Origin: Mycobacterium sp. 852002-51163_SCH5372311
GTDB lineage: Bacteria > Actinomycetota > Actinomycetes > Mycobacteriales > Mycobacteriaceae
Assembly (NCBI RefSeq): GCF_001667115.1
Contig: NZ_LZIJ01000188.1
Coordinates: 1-64,000 of the forward strand
Direction of reading: 5' to 3'
DNA: 64,000 nt
In this document: positions 24,103 through 34,119 of the stretch, one piece after another
Layout: the number at the start of each line of letters is the position of its first letter
How positions within the stretch are numbered: position 1 is the first letter of the stretch
The notes under the pieces: model-generated
Told to the model about the DNA's origin: nothing
What the model saw: the letters and a program-made list of their open reading frames with translations, nothing else
Database searches by the model: none
Position numbers and translations under genes: made by a program

Positions 24103-24180
24103 GGCGCGTACATCTTCTTTCGTTACTCCAGCCCCGGTCTGATTGCTCAGCCACCCTACCGGGGGCGCGCTGCTGACCCG

Positions 24181-24645
24181 TTACCAGAGCGAGATCTCCC
24201 GGCCGTGCTCCGCTGCCCGGCGGGGCCCGAAGTATCGGCGCTCGGATTCGGCGATCAGCACGTCATTGATGCTGGCTTCTCGGCGTGACATTAACCCGGT
24301 CGGCGTGAATTCCCAAAGTTCGTTGCCGTAGCTGCGGTACCACTGATCGGCGCGGTCGTGGCACTCGTACTGGAACCGCACGGCAATTCGGTTGCCGGAA
24401 AAGCTCCACAGGCTCTTGCGTAGTGAATAGTCGAGCTCGCGCTGCCACTTGCGGGTCAAGAAGGCGACTATCTCGGCCCGGCCGACGAGGTGTTCGTCGC
24501 GGTTCCGCCACCGCGAGTCGATCGTGTAGGCCAGGCTGACCCGCTCGGGGTCGCAGGTGTTCCAGGCGTCCTCTGCGGCCTGCACCTTCTGGGTGGCGGT
24601 TTCCAGGGTGAACGGCGGGAATGGCGGGCGCGCCTCGTCAGTCAT
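24181..24645 (-). CDS. DUF1348 / NTF2-fold protein
   Basis: A 154-residue single-domain protein of the DUF1348 group within the NTF2-like superfamily. Characteristic segments are WNTCDPERVSLAYTIDSRWR followed by NRDEHLVGRAEIV, then TRKWQRELDYSLRKSLWSF and NRIAVRFQYECHD, ending REASINDV with RYFGPR. Function in the family is unknown. I do not recall a homologue between fadE2 and pntAa in M. tuberculosis, so it is probably an accessory gene here. It is divergent from fadE2, with a family A palindrome filling much of the gap. The ATG at 24645 is the longest reasonable start. Confidence 0.9.
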   Translation of the reverse strand: MTDEARPPFPPFTLETATQKVQAAEDAWNTCDPERVSLAYTIDSRWRNRDEHLVGRAEIVAFLTRKWQRELDYSLRKSLWSFSGNRIAVRFQYECHDRADQWYRSYGNELWEFTPTGLMSRREASINDVLIAESERRYFGPRRAAEHGREISLW

Positions 24646-24660
24646 GCCCCGAAACTACGG

Positions 24661-24718
24661 CGAGCAGACAGAGAATCGCACAAATCGGTGCTCCCGCACG
24701 CGATTCTGCGTCTGCTCG
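24661..24718. repeat. Family A palindromic element, copy 2 (58 bp)
   Basis: A 58-bp hairpin, CGAGCAGACAGAGAATCGCA to GATTCTGCGTCTGCTCG, arms about 20 bp with two or three mismatches. It lies between divergent genes, so here it cannot be simply a terminator and may overlap the promoters. Confidence 0.88.
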
Positions 24719-24753
24719 CGGGCATTGAGCAGGCGTGTCATATCGTGGCCGTT

Positions 24754-25977
<1,224 letters not shown>

Positions 25978-25978
25978 C

Positions 25979-26788
25979 ATGGCCGGGGAACTGTCGGGCG
26001 CGTGGAACTTCCGCGACGTCGCGGAAAGCACCGGGGCGCTGCGTCCGGGACGGCTGTTCCGGTCCAGCGAGCTGAGCCGTCTCGACGACGACGGCAGGGC
26101 AGAACTGCGCCGCTTGGGCATCACCGACGTCGCCGACCTGCGCGCGGCCCGGGAGGTTGCGCGCCGCGGTCCCGGGCGGGTTCCCGACAGTGTCGACATC
26201 CACCTGTTGCCGCTGCCCGATCTCGGCGACAAGGAGCCGACGGACGAGGCGGCGCCACACGAGCGGGCGTTCCAGCAACTGCTGACCGAAAGCCCCGACG
26301 ACGAACCGCTCGGCGAAGCCGCCGCGCGCCACATGACCAACGAATACCGCGGATTTCCCACCCGCAACGGCGCCCAACGCGCCGTGCATCGCGTGATCAC
26401 GCTGCTGGCTGACGGACGGCCGGTGCTCACGCACTGCTTTGCAGGCAAGGACCGCACCGGCTTCGTGGTTGCGACGGTGCTGGAAGCGATCGGCGTCGAC
26501 CGTGCCGCGATTGCCGCCGACTACCTGCGCAGCAACGACGCCGTGCCGCAACTGCGTAGCCAGATCACCGAGATGATCCGGCAACGCTCAGACACCGAAT
26601 TGACCCCCGAGGTGGTCAAGTTCACCGAGGCCCGGCTGTCCGACGAGGTCCTCGGGGTCCGCGAGGAGTACCTGCTCGCCGCACGGGAGACGATCGATCA
26701 GACCTACGGATCGCTGGACAACTACCTGCGCGACGCAGGCGTCAGCGAAGCCGACATAGACCGGCTTCGCCACGCCCTGCTCGCCTGA
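25979..26788 (+). CDS. ptbB: phosphotyrosine/phosphoinositide phosphatase MptpB
   Basis: A 269-residue homologue of MptpB (Rv0153c), a secreted tri-specific phosphatase implicated in survival inside macrophages. The P-loop HCFAGKDRTG is at residues 152-161 with catalytic Cys153. The N-terminus SGAWNFRDVAESTGALRPGR is the conserved entry to this fold. No classical signal peptide is visible, as for the known protein. The start ATG at 25979 overlaps the fadE2 stop region by spacing of one base, so translation is coupled. The 3' end lies 3 bp from the convergent SDR gene. Confidence 0.96.
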   Translation: MAGELSGAWNFRDVAESTGALRPGRLFRSSELSRLDDDGRAELRRLGITDVADLRAAREVARRGPGRVPDSVDIHLLPLPDLGDKEPTDEAAPHERAFQQLLTESPDDEPLGEAAARHMTNEYRGFPTRNGAQRAVHRVITLLADGRPVLTHCFAGKDRTGFVVATVLEAIGVDRAAIAADYLRSNDAVPQLRSQITEMIRQRSDTELTPEVVKFTEARLSDEVLGVREEYLLAARETIDQTYGSLDNYLRDAGVSEADIDRLRHALLA

Positions 26789-26791
26789 GCT

Positions 26792-27652
26792 CTACAGCTT
26801 GAAGCCCGCCTTCTCCGCTTTCGACAGGTCGGTGATCTCCGCCCAGTGCGCGGCGACGTCCGCCACCGACGGCGGCTTGTCGAAGTTCGCGCCCGGGTTC
26901 TGGAACAGCGCCACGCGCTGCACCTTGCCGCCACCTACGACGAAGACGGATCCGTTGTCGTCGGATTCCTCGGTGCACAGGTAGGCGACCACCGGCGCCA
27001 CGAACTCCGGGGTCAGCTTCTCCAGCGCCTCGGGCGGAAGGATGTCCTCGGTCATCCTGGTGGCCGCGACGGGGGCGAGGGCATTGGCGTGGATGTTGTA
27101 CTTGGCCCCCTCCAGCGCCAGGGTGTTGATCAGGCCGACCAGGCCGAGTTTCGCTGCGCCGTAGTTGGTTTGACCGAAGTTGCCGAACAGCCCGCTGGTG
27201 GAGGTAGCTACCACCACCCGGCCGAAACTCTGCTCCCGAAAGTGCGGCCAGGCCGCCCGGATGACGTTGTATCCGCCGTAGAGGTGCACCTTGAGCACCG
27301 CGTCCCAGTTCTCCGACGTCATCTTGTGGAAGGTGCCGTCACGCAGGATGCCGGCGTTGCTCACCACACCGTGTATCGCACCGAATTCGTCGAGCGCGGT
27401 CTTGATGATGTTGGCCGCGCCGTCTTCGGTGGCGACGTTGTCGTAGTTGGCCGCGGCACGGCCGCCCGCCTCGCGGATCTCGGACACGACGTGGTCGGCC
27501 ATGGCCGAACCGGCGCCGGTGCCGTCGCGGGCCCCGCCGAGGTCGTTCACGACGACGCTGGCGCCCTCCCGGGCGAGGGTGAGGGCGTAGTCACGCCCCA
27601 GGCCCCCGCCGGCTCCGGTGACGACGACGACGCGATCCTGCACTCCGGGCAT
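26792..27652 (-). CDS. SDR dehydrogenase, MFE-2/Rv0148-type
   Basis: A 286-residue SDR of the multifunctional-enzyme-2 (17-beta-HSD4-like) group. It shows VVVVTGAGGGLGRDYALTLA at the cofactor site, the longer insert VNDLGGARDGTGAGS typical of this group, NAGILRD, and TSTSGLFGNFGQTNYGAAK at the active site (Tyr and Lys). Such enzymes act as 3-hydroxyacyl-CoA dehydrogenases. The length equals Rv0148 (286). It is followed on the same strand by nothing closer than the end of ptbB, and is 82 bp downstream of the aldehyde dehydrogenase, possibly cotranscribed. Rv0149-Rv0152c of M. tuberculosis are missing between it and ptbB. Confidence 0.95.
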   Translation of the reverse strand: MPGVQDRVVVVTGAGGGLGRDYALTLAREGASVVVNDLGGARDGTGAGSAMADHVVSEIREAGGRAAANYDNVATEDGAANIIKTALDEFGAIHGVVSNAGILRDGTFHKMTSENWDAVLKVHLYGGYNVIRAAWPHFREQSFGRVVVATSTSGLFGNFGQTNYGAAKLGLVGLINTLALEGAKYNIHANALAPVAATRMTEDILPPEALEKLTPEFVAPVVAYLCTEESDDNGSVFVVGGGKVQRVALFQNPGANFDKPPSVADVAAHWAEITDLSKAEKAGFKL

Positions 27653-27734
27653 AGAGATTCCTTCCTGAATCGGGTTTGGAGAACTTGGAAAACAACCGCC
27701 TGCGCCGGCCTGAGCACAACTGGCCGGGCTGACG

Positions 27735-29192
27735 TCAGAACAGCCGGCGAGCCAGCTTCAGCGCGCGCTCGGTGTACGGCGGATAAAGCATGCTCGAGAA
27801 GTCGGGCCGGGTCGGTTTGGTCAGCACCGACTTGCGGTGGCTGAACTCGTCGAAGCCCCACTTGCCGTGGTAGGCGCCCATGCCCGACGGCCCGACGCCG
27901 CCGAACGGCAGCTTGGCCGTCGACACCTGGAACGCGAGATGGTTGACCAGCATGCCGCCCGCCGACACCTCTTTGATCACCCGCTCGCGGGTTTCCCGCG
28001 ACTTGGTGAACACGTACGCCGACAACGGCTTTGGCCGCGCGTTGATGAAATCGATTGCCTCGTCCAGGGATTTGACGGTGAGCACCGGCAGGATCGGGCC
28101 GAAAATCTCGTTCTTCATCAGCGGACCCTCCGGGTCGGGGTCGACGACCACGGTCGGCTGGATGCGCAGACTCGACGCGTCGCACTTGCCGCCAACGGCG
28201 ACCTTGCTCTTCCCGTCCTTCTCCGCCTCCGAGATATAGCTACTGAGCCGGTCGAACTGACGCTGGTTGACGATGCGCATCCCGCTCGGGTCGTCCTTGG
28301 ACCGGAACTTGTTGAGCGCGGCGCCGATCTTGTCGACGAGCTCGTCGCGGATCGACGCGTCGGCCAGCACGTAGTCGGGTGCCACGCACGTCTGCCCGGC
28401 GTTCATGATTTTGATCCAGGCGATCCGCTTGGCCGCGACATCCACGTCGGCGTCGGCCGCCACGATCACCGGACTCTTGCCGCCGAGTTCGAGCGTGACT
28501 GGGGTCAGATGCGAAGCCGCGCCCTCGTAGACCTTGCGGCCGATCTCGGTGCCGCCGGTGAACATCACGCGGTCCAAGCCCTGCGCGATCAGCTCCTGGC
28601 TCACCATGCCGTCGCCCTCGACCACCGCAATGGCGTCTTTGTCGAGATAGCGGGGCACCAGCTCGGCCATCAGTCGTGACGACGCCGCGGCGATTTCGGA
28701 CGGCTTGAGCACAACCGCATTTCCGGCGGCGATCGCCCCGACAGCCGGGCCCAGCGTCAGGTAGAACGGGTAATTCCAGGCGCCGATGATCAGCACGGTG
28801 CCGTAGGGCTCGTATTCGATCCAGCCACGACCGGGCAGTTGTGGCACTTCGAGCAGCAGGTACTTGCGACGCGTCCACTTGCGCAGCTTCTTGGCCGCGT
28901 ACTTGGCTTCGGCAATGGTCCCGGCGACGTCGGCGATGAACGCCTCAGCCGCGTTGCGGTCCAGGTCTTCGGCGAGTGCCTTGGCGATCGCGTCCTCGTT
29001 CTCCTCCATCAGCTTCGCCAGCTGCAGCAACTGCTGCTTGCGCCACTCGATGTTGCGGGTCCGCCCGCTGGCAAAAGTCTTGCGGAGCCGAGCCACCGTT
29101 GCGGCGATCTCGCTCGTTTCAGGTGAACCGTTTGTGGCCGCAGCCTCGCCCTGGGCTTCCTGGGTCTTGGGTGTAACCGATTCGGTAGTCAT
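27735..29192 (-). CDS. aldehyde dehydrogenase, Rv0147-type
   Basis: A 485-residue NAD(P)-dependent aldehyde dehydrogenase of class 3 (fatty aldehyde) type. Cofactor and active-site landmarks are IIGAWNYPFYLTLGPAVGAI, FTGGTEIGRKVYEGAA, catalytic Glu in TLELGGKSPV and the nucleophile Cys in NAGQTCVAPDYV. The hydrophobic C-terminus (ERALKLARRLF) fits membrane association of class 3 enzymes. The ATG at 29192 has GGGAAG upstream; the frame extends to 29249 without further similarity. A long low-complexity N-terminus (TQEAQGEAAATNGSPETSE) precedes the domain. It likely oxidises fatty aldehydes to acids. Confidence 0.95.
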   Translation of the reverse strand: MTTESVTPKTQEAQGEAAATNGSPETSEIAATVARLRKTFASGRTRNIEWRKQQLLQLAKLMEENEDAIAKALAEDLDRNAAEAFIADVAGTIAEAKYAAKKLRKWTRRKYLLLEVPQLPGRGWIEYEPYGTVLIIGAWNYPFYLTLGPAVGAIAAGNAVVLKPSEIAAASSRLMAELVPRYLDKDAIAVVEGDGMVSQELIAQGLDRVMFTGGTEIGRKVYEGAASHLTPVTLELGGKSPVIVAADADVDVAAKRIAWIKIMNAGQTCVAPDYVLADASIRDELVDKIGAALNKFRSKDDPSGMRIVNQRQFDRLSSYISEAEKDGKSKVAVGGKCDASSLRIQPTVVVDPDPEGPLMKNEIFGPILPVLTVKSLDEAIDFINARPKPLSAYVFTKSRETRERVIKEVSAGGMLVNHLAFQVSTAKLPFGGVGPSGMGAYHGKWGFDEFSHRKSVLTKPTRPDFSSMLYPPYTERALKLARRLF

Positions 29193-29322
29193 CGTCGTCT
29201 TCCCTTCTCGGACCTCGCCGGAAGTGCCCGCGCTTGTTGGCGCCGTCACACATCGGTGATAACCGCGATCCTAACCATCCGGTTGGGAGTGCAGTAGGGA
29301 AGATCCGTCGCCCGCTTGCTCT

Positions 29323-30264
29323 CTACAAACGCTCAGCGGTGACAAAGTCAGAGAATGCGTCCTTGTCGTCGGCCAACGGGACGTTCTCGATCCAGCGGTC
29401 CAGCCGGCGCATCTCGTCCGGTGCGGGCTGCGCGTGCGCGAGCCAGCCGTGCTTGTTCAGCCAATCCGCGACGTCGGCCCGATGATCGTCTCGATACATC
29501 AGCTCCCCGACGTCGATGCTCTCCTCCAGACCGATCTCCTCGGCCACCTTCTTGAATCGCTCGCGCATCTGCTGACGCCGCTCGTCGGCGTGCATGGGTG
29601 CGGTTTCGGCCGCGACCCGGCTCCCCGCTGGACTCAGCTCGCCGATCAACGTGAACAACCGGTCCTGGGCCTCGGCGGGCAGGTACATCAACAGCCCTTC
29701 GGCCAGCCACGCGGAGCGTGCCGCCGGGTCGAAGCCAGCGGCGCGCAAGGCGGCGGGCCAGTCCTGGCGCAGGTCGATGGCGACCTCACGGCGATCGGCC
29801 TTGGGCGCCACACCGTTTTCGGCCAGCGTCGTCGATTTGTAATCAAGCACCTGAGGCTGGTCGATCTCATACACGGTGGTACCGGCCGGCCAGTCCAGGC
29901 GGTACGCGCGCGAGTCCAGGCCGGACGCCAGGATCACCACCTGCCGGATCCCGTCGGCGACGGCATCGTTGAAGAAGGTGTCGAAGAAGTTTGTCCGCAC
30001 CGCCTGGTAGCCGCGCATGTGCCGGAGGTGGGCCGCGGATTCGGCGTCCAGCGCCTCAACCTTGGCCGCCACGTCCGGGTCCAGCATGGATTCCCACAGG
30101 ACGCCGGCACCGGCGTTGGTGACCAGTAGCTTGGCGTAGGGATCGCGGATCAGCGCATCGGGCTGTTCGGTTTCAACCGCCCGGGCGGCGGCCACCATCA
30201 CCGCCGTGGTGCCGACGCTGGTCTTGATATCCCAGGTGTCGTCATGGGTACGAAGTGAGCTCAT
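29323..30264 (-). CDS. SAM-dependent methyltransferase, Rv0145/Rv0146 family
   Basis: A 313-residue protein of the mycobacterial UPF0677 class of putative S-adenosylmethionine methyltransferases. Landmarks are the N-terminal SSLRTHDDTWDIKTSVGTTA, the SAM-binding motif VVILASGLDSRAYRLDWP, the acidic EIDQPQVLDYK, and AWLAEGLLMYLPAEAQDRLF. Methyl acceptors for the family are largely unknown. The ATG at 30264 is the family-typical start; an upstream extension to 30303 is not. M. tuberculosis has two adjacent copies (Rv0145, Rv0146), while only one is here. The preceding gene on the same strand is a TetR regulator ending 107 bp upstream. Confidence 0.93.
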   Translation of the reverse strand: MSSLRTHDDTWDIKTSVGTTAVMVAAARAVETEQPDALIRDPYAKLLVTNAGAGVLWESMLDPDVAAKVEALDAESAAHLRHMRGYQAVRTNFFDTFFNDAVADGIRQVVILASGLDSRAYRLDWPAGTTVYEIDQPQVLDYKSTTLAENGVAPKADRREVAIDLRQDWPAALRAAGFDPAARSAWLAEGLLMYLPAEAQDRLFTLIGELSPAGSRVAAETAPMHADERRQQMRERFKKVAEEIGLEESIDVGELMYRDDHRADVADWLNKHGWLAHAQPAPDEMRRLDRWIENVPLADDKDAFSDFVTAERL

Positions 30265-30371
30265 CGGGTGCTCCAAGGGTTTGGTTTCGGCCGGCCGATA
30301 CACCGCGCCGGCGATTGGCGACCATGCTACCCGAATAAGTTAGGTAAGCTATGTGCTTTAGGCAACAGTTC

Positions 30372-31007
30372 TCAGGTATCACGACGCCAGAGTTGGCCGG
30401 CCAGCAGCTCCTGCAGGGAGCGAGTGACGGCGTCCATCTCATGACGGGTGCGAAGAAAACCGGCATAGAACCCGACGCCGCAAAGCACCATGAGCAACGT
30501 CTCGGTCAACGTCGAGACATCGGTATCGGCAACAAGCTCGCCGCGCTCGATCGCGTCGTTCACCATCCACGTCAAAAACTCCCGGCTGATTCCCACCGGA
30601 TCATTTCCGTCGCGGGTCAACTCCGGATGCCGTTGCGACTCCATTACGGAGGTGACCAAGAACGCCGACGTGGCCGGGAGTTTGGCTTCCGCGTGCAGGG
30701 TTTCGGAAAGAAACGCGGAAAGCCGGCCCATCATGGTGTTCGCATCACGTGCACGGTCGATTCCGGCCTTGACGACGAGTTCGTTCGTTTGGTTCACGAC
30801 TTCTCGGTAGAGCACCCGCTTGCTGGAGAAGTAGTGGTTGATCGCCGGCCGGGTCAGGTCGGCACGCACCGCAATCGCCTGGAAGGTGGCGCCGTCGTAG
30901 CCGTGCTCGCTGAATACCTGGCGAGCCGCGTTCACAATGCGCTTTCGCGTCTCGTCCGCCTTGGCTGCGGGAGGACGACCGGGTCGGCGACTAGCCGTAG
31001 GCGGCAT
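30372..31007 (-). CDS. TetR-family regulator, Rv0144-like
   Basis: A 211-residue TetR regulator. The DNA-binding part reads ETRKRIVNAARQVFSEHGYD then ATFQAIAVRADLTRPAINHY and FSSKRVLYREVV. The C-terminal domain carries SAFLSETLHAEAKLPATSAF, of unknown ligand class. It precedes the methyltransferase gene on the same strand, the same arrangement as Rv0144-Rv0146, and may control it. A 27-bp minisatellite occupies its upstream region, so variation in copy number could change its promoter context. Confidence 0.92.
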   Translation of the reverse strand: MPPTASRRPGRPPAAKADETRKRIVNAARQVFSEHGYDGATFQAIAVRADLTRPAINHYFSSKRVLYREVVNQTNELVVKAGIDRARDANTMMGRLSAFLSETLHAEAKLPATSAFLVTSVMESQRHPELTRDGNDPVGISREFLTWMVNDAIERGELVADTDVSTLTETLLMVLCGVGFYAGFLRTRHEMDAVTRSLQELLAGQLWRRDT

Positions 31008-31059
31008 CAGTGACTACCCGCCGAAGGCGGCATTACCGACTCCTTGCCGGAGCCATCAC

Positions 31060-31193
31060 TGACTTTTCGCCGGACGCGGCAACAACTGACTTCTCGCCGA
31101 AGGCGGCAACAACTGACTTTTCGCCGAAGGCGGCAACAACTGACTTCTCGCCGAAGGCGGCAACAACTGACTTTTCGCCGAAGGCGGCATTAC
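31060..31193 (-). repeat. 27-bp minisatellite (VNTR), about five units
   Basis: Four complete units starting at 31060, 31087, 31114 and 31141 and a fifth partial one at 31168, each like TGACTTYTCGCCGAAGGCGG plus CAACAAC, with T/C alternating at one position between successive units. A degenerate unit lies at about 31012-31037. The array spans most of the 182-bp gap between the pirin stop (31190-31192) and the TetR start (31007), and its last unit runs into the pirin stop codon. Confidence 0.92.
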
Positions 31194-32176
31194 TGAATTG
31201 TGCCACCGCCACGGTGCGGCATCAGGGCATTCGGCGGGACATGACCGAATTTGCCGGCTTGGTAGTCCTCGAGCGCCTCGATCACTTCGGTCCGGGAATT
31301 CATCACGAAAGGCCCGTAGTGGAATACCGGCTCCCGAATCGGCTGGCCACCGAGGATCAGCACATCGATGGCACTCGTGCGATAAGAATCCTGGGTCGGC
31401 TCGGCGGATACGGTAATCCGGTCCCCGGGGCCCAGAACAACCAACTGGCCCTGGTTGATCGGGTGCCCAACCGGGCCGACATGGCCGCGCCCGGACAAGA
31501 CGTAAACCAGTGCGTTGAAGTCGCGGCGCCACGGAATGTTCAGCCGCGCCCCGTTTTGAATCGTGGCGTGCGCCAACGTGATCGGCGTGTGGGTGATCCC
31601 GGGTCCGCGATGGCCGTCGAGTTCACCGGCGATGATGCGTATCAGGGCGCCGCCGTCATCGGAGGAGAGCAGCTTGACGTCATTGCCTTCGATCGCCTGA
31701 TACCGCGGGCTCGCGAACTTGTCCGCCTTGGGCAGGTTCACCCAGAGCTGGATGCCGTGGAAGACACCGCCGCTTTCGACCAGTTCGGCGGGCGGGGTCT
31801 CGATGTGCAGGATGCCCGACCCGGCCGTCATCCACTGCGTTGCGCCGTCGGTGATCAAGCCGCCGCCGCCGTGAGAGTCCTGGTGGGCGAACTTCCCGTC
31901 GATCATGTATGTCACGGTTTCGAAGCCACGGTGTGGATGCCAGTCCGTGCCCCGCGGCTCCCCCGGCTCGTACTCCACCTCACCCATCTGGTCCATGTGC
32001 ACAAACGGGTCCAGTGCAGCCGTGCTGACTCCGGCGAATGCCCGGACGACCGGGAAGCCCTCGCCCTCGTAGCCACGTGGGCCGGTAGTCACAGATCGCA
32101 CCGGTCGCTCGGTGTCGGCCGGGCCGGCCGCGCCGACCTTCGGCAATGTCAGGGTGTCCGCGGTAACTGCAGGCAT
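31190..32176 (-). CDS. pirin-family protein
   Basis: A 328-residue double-cupin pirin. Iron ligands of the N-terminal cupin are visible: His80 and His82 in DWHPHRGFETVTY, and His124 and Glu126 in AGSGILHIETPP, with spacing as in human pirin. The C-terminal cupin has RDFNALVYVLSGRGHVGPVG. Pirins are cytoplasmic iron proteins; bacterial members include quercetin 2,3-dioxygenases and redox sensors, and the role here is unknown. It starts at the ATG at 32176, stands alone on the minus strand, and its stop lies inside the minisatellite. I do not recall it at this locus in M. tuberculosis. Confidence 0.93.
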   Translation of the reverse strand: MPAVTADTLTLPKVGAAGPADTERPVRSVTTGPRGYEGEGFPVVRAFAGVSTAALDPFVHMDQMGEVEYEPGEPRGTDWHPHRGFETVTYMIDGKFAHQDSHGGGGLITDGATQWMTAGSGILHIETPPAELVESGGVFHGIQLWVNLPKADKFASPRYQAIEGNDVKLLSSDDGGALIRIIAGELDGHRGPGITHTPITLAHATIQNGARLNIPWRRDFNALVYVLSGRGHVGPVGHPINQGQLVVLGPGDRITVSAEPTQDSYRTSAIDVLILGGQPIREPVFHYGPFVMNSRTEVIEALEDYQAGKFGHVPPNALMPHRGGGTIQ

Positions 32177-32516
32177 TTCAATCTCCCGTTCCTAGAGTTA
32201 CCGGTATAACCGGACCGCAGTCCGATTATTCCCGGCCTCTGGGGGTGCCTGCTGCGCCCCAGGTCAGGGCTCGACTAGCGAAGCTTGGTGGTTTACTTCG
32301 GGCCCAGCACTCGACGAATCCGGTGCCAATCCATCGAGTGTGAAGCCTGGGCTCTGGTTGTGAAGCCTGGGTTGAGCCCACGCGCGGATTCACGCCGCAG
32401 ACTCACACCCAAAGCCCACAGTTCACACTGGACGCCGTCAGTTCACTTGGGATTCGGCAACAGCCCGGTGCAACCGGGATCGAGGCATGACGGCAACGAA
32501 ATACGCCGACAGCCGG
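32177..32516. other. 340-bp gene-free stretch between dps and pirin
   Basis: Holds the pirin promoter at its right-hand end for the minus strand, with an AT-richer segment near 32190-32235 (TTACCGGTATAACCGG), and one copy of the family C repeat at 32337-32446. No ORF with coding character or RNA gene was seen in it. Confidence 0.6.
32337..32446. repeat. Family C element, copy 1
   Basis: About 110 bp, from AGTGTGAAGCCTGGGCTC to GACGCCGTCAGTTCAC. It has complementary segments GTGTGAA/TTCACA and internal repeats of GTGAAGCCTGGG. In inverted orientation it aligns by eye with copies at 46999-47110 and 50832-50921. Confidence 0.55.
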
Positions 32517-33074
32517 CTATGACCTGCGTCGCGCGGTTTTCGCGGTCTTCGCCGCACTGCGCTCGGTGGACTTGCCCGCATGGGCCAACTTTCCACCGGC
32601 ACTCTCCAGATGCGCCCGGACGAACCATTGGAACTGCTCCAGATGCCCGGCGTGGTCGATCAGGATGTCCTGAGTGACCGGATCGAGTTCCTCGGTCTCC
32701 TCGATGGCCTTGCGGATGTCTTCGATGACGCCGGTGTAGACGAGGTCCAGCGCGGCCAGATGAGCCTCCACTGTGTCACGGCCGACGGAATAGTCGTCCC
32801 AGGCACGATCCTTGATGATCGCGCCGGGGGTGCCCTGTGGCGACGCACCCAGCGCAGCTATCCGCTCGGCGACCTCGTCGGCATACCCACGCACGGCTTC
32901 GACTTGCGGGTCGATCATCTCGTGCACTCCGATGAAGTTCGGACCCACCACGTTCCAGTGGATGTGCTTCAGCGTGAGATGCAGATCGTTGTATGTGCTC
33001 AGCTGCTTCTGCAACAGTTCGGCTAGCCGCGCTCCCTGCTTGTCGGTCAATCCCGGAATGGTGAACTGCGCCAT
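32517..33074 (-). CDS. dps: Dps-family DNA-protecting ferritin
   Basis: A 185-residue Dps (DNA-binding protein from starved cells), which forms dodecamers that oxidise and store iron and coat DNA under stress. Ferroxidase residues at the subunit interface are all present: His39 and His51, then Asp66 and Glu70, with the spacing of known Dps proteins. The segment YNDLHLTLKHIHWNVVGPNF is nearly that of M. smegmatis Dps1. The C-terminal tail (STERSAAKTAKTARRRS) is basic, as needed for DNA binding. The ATG at 33074 follows AGGAGAATC. M. tuberculosis lacks a Dps, so its presence separates this species from that complex. Confidence 0.96.
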   Translation of the reverse strand: MAQFTIPGLTDKQGARLAELLQKQLSTYNDLHLTLKHIHWNVVGPNFIGVHEMIDPQVEAVRGYADEVAERIAALGASPQGTPGAIIKDRAWDDYSVGRDTVEAHLAALDLVYTGVIEDIRKAIEETEELDPVTQDILIDHAGHLEQFQWFVRAHLESAGGKLAHAGKSTERSAAKTAKTARRRS

Positions 33075-33151
33075 CGATTCTCCTGAATTCGGATACGGTC
33101 ACGTCTCCCGACGGGTTACCCGATGGACGAAACCAGAAACAACGACCGGCA

Positions 33152-34063
33152 TTACAGGGAGTGGATGTGCTGCACCGGTAATCGGGCGCCACGGCGCGGT
33201 TCGTAGGCCAGACCACTGACTTCGAGCAACCGCACCACCCGGTGGCGATGCGGTCGCATCGGCTCCAGCAGCTCGAGCATGACGCCGTCGTCAACCGGAC
33301 GGCCCAGCAGCGTCCAGCCGATCATCTTCGGAATGTGGTAGTCGCCCACCGACACAGCGTCGGCGTCGCCGAACGCCCGTTGCGCGGTCTCGGCCGCCGT
33401 CCACACCCCGACGCCCGGGAGTGACTGCAACGCGGCACGAGCTTGCTCGGCCGGCTGTGACACCAGCCGTTCCAGCGATGCCCCGCGACGCGCGCAGCTC
33501 ACCACCGTCTGTGCCCGTCTGGGGTCGACATTGGCGCGATGGAACTCCCACGACGGAATGGTTCGCCAGACGTCGGCCGACGGTGGGACCCGCATCCCGT
33601 CCGGCGCCGGTCCGGGGGCGGGCGTCCCGTATTTGGTCACCAGCACCCGCCACGACCGGAACGCGTCGGCGCCCGGCACCCGCTGCTCGATGACGGCCGG
33701 GATAAGGGCTTCGAGCACCCGCCCGGTGCGGCCCAGCCGCAGGTGCGGAACCCGCCGGTGCGCGGCCGCGATCGTCGGCTCCCGCGGCACGAAATCCGAG
33801 GCGTCATCGTCGGCGCCCAGCAGCGCGGGCACCGTCTCCATGAATTCCTCGGCCCCGCCGCCCCACGCCTCGCAGTGGGCGGCGTTGGGGGCCGCGCGGC
33901 TGATCCGCGCGGCGACGGGCCCGCTGGGCAGCAAACTGGTTCGCCAGATTGTGCCGTCGCCGGGCAGCCGAAAGCACGGATCCCGGGGACCACGGCGCAG
34001 CGGCGCCAACGTATGACCGAAGCTGGCCACTCCCGGGAACGTGACGGTGCGCGTGCTCTGCAC
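33152..34063 (-). CDS. HhH-GPD DNA glycosylase (AlkA-like), Rv0142-type
   Basis: A 303-residue protein with the helix-hairpin-helix glycosylase domain in its C-terminal half: ALQSLPGVGVWTAAETAQRA followed by VSVGDYHIPKMIG, with the Asp of VGDYH in the catalytic position. The N-terminal part (TRTVTFPGVASFGHTLAPLR) resembles the AlkA TBP-like domain. It probably excises alkylated or damaged bases. The GTG at 34063 is chosen because GGGAG lies 8 bases upstream and the length then matches Rv0142 (about 308); the frame runs on to 34129. It is divergent from the SnoaL-like gene at 34120 by 56 bp. Confidence 0.9.
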   Translation of the reverse strand: MQSTRTVTFPGVASFGHTLAPLRRGPRDPCFRLPGDGTIWRTSLLPSGPVAARISRAAPNAAHCEAWGGGAEEFMETVPALLGADDDASDFVPREPTIAAAHRRVPHLRLGRTGRVLEALIPAVIEQRVPGADAFRSWRVLVTKYGTPAPGPAPDGMRVPPSADVWRTIPSWEFHRANVDPRRAQTVVSCARRGASLERLVSQPAEQARAALQSLPGVGVWTAAETAQRAFGDADAVSVGDYHIPKMIGWTLLGRPVDDGVMLELLEPMRPHRHRVVRLLEVSGLAYEPRRGARLPVQHIHSL

Positions 34064-34119
34064 TCCAATGGCTCCCGTCCCGTTTGACCAGCAATAGCCA
34101 CCCACGACAATATTGCGGT

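Noticed and set aside
31060..31193. CRISPR-like array
   Set aside because: The units are contiguous 27-bp copies without unique spacers, and there are no cas genes, so it is a minisatellite.
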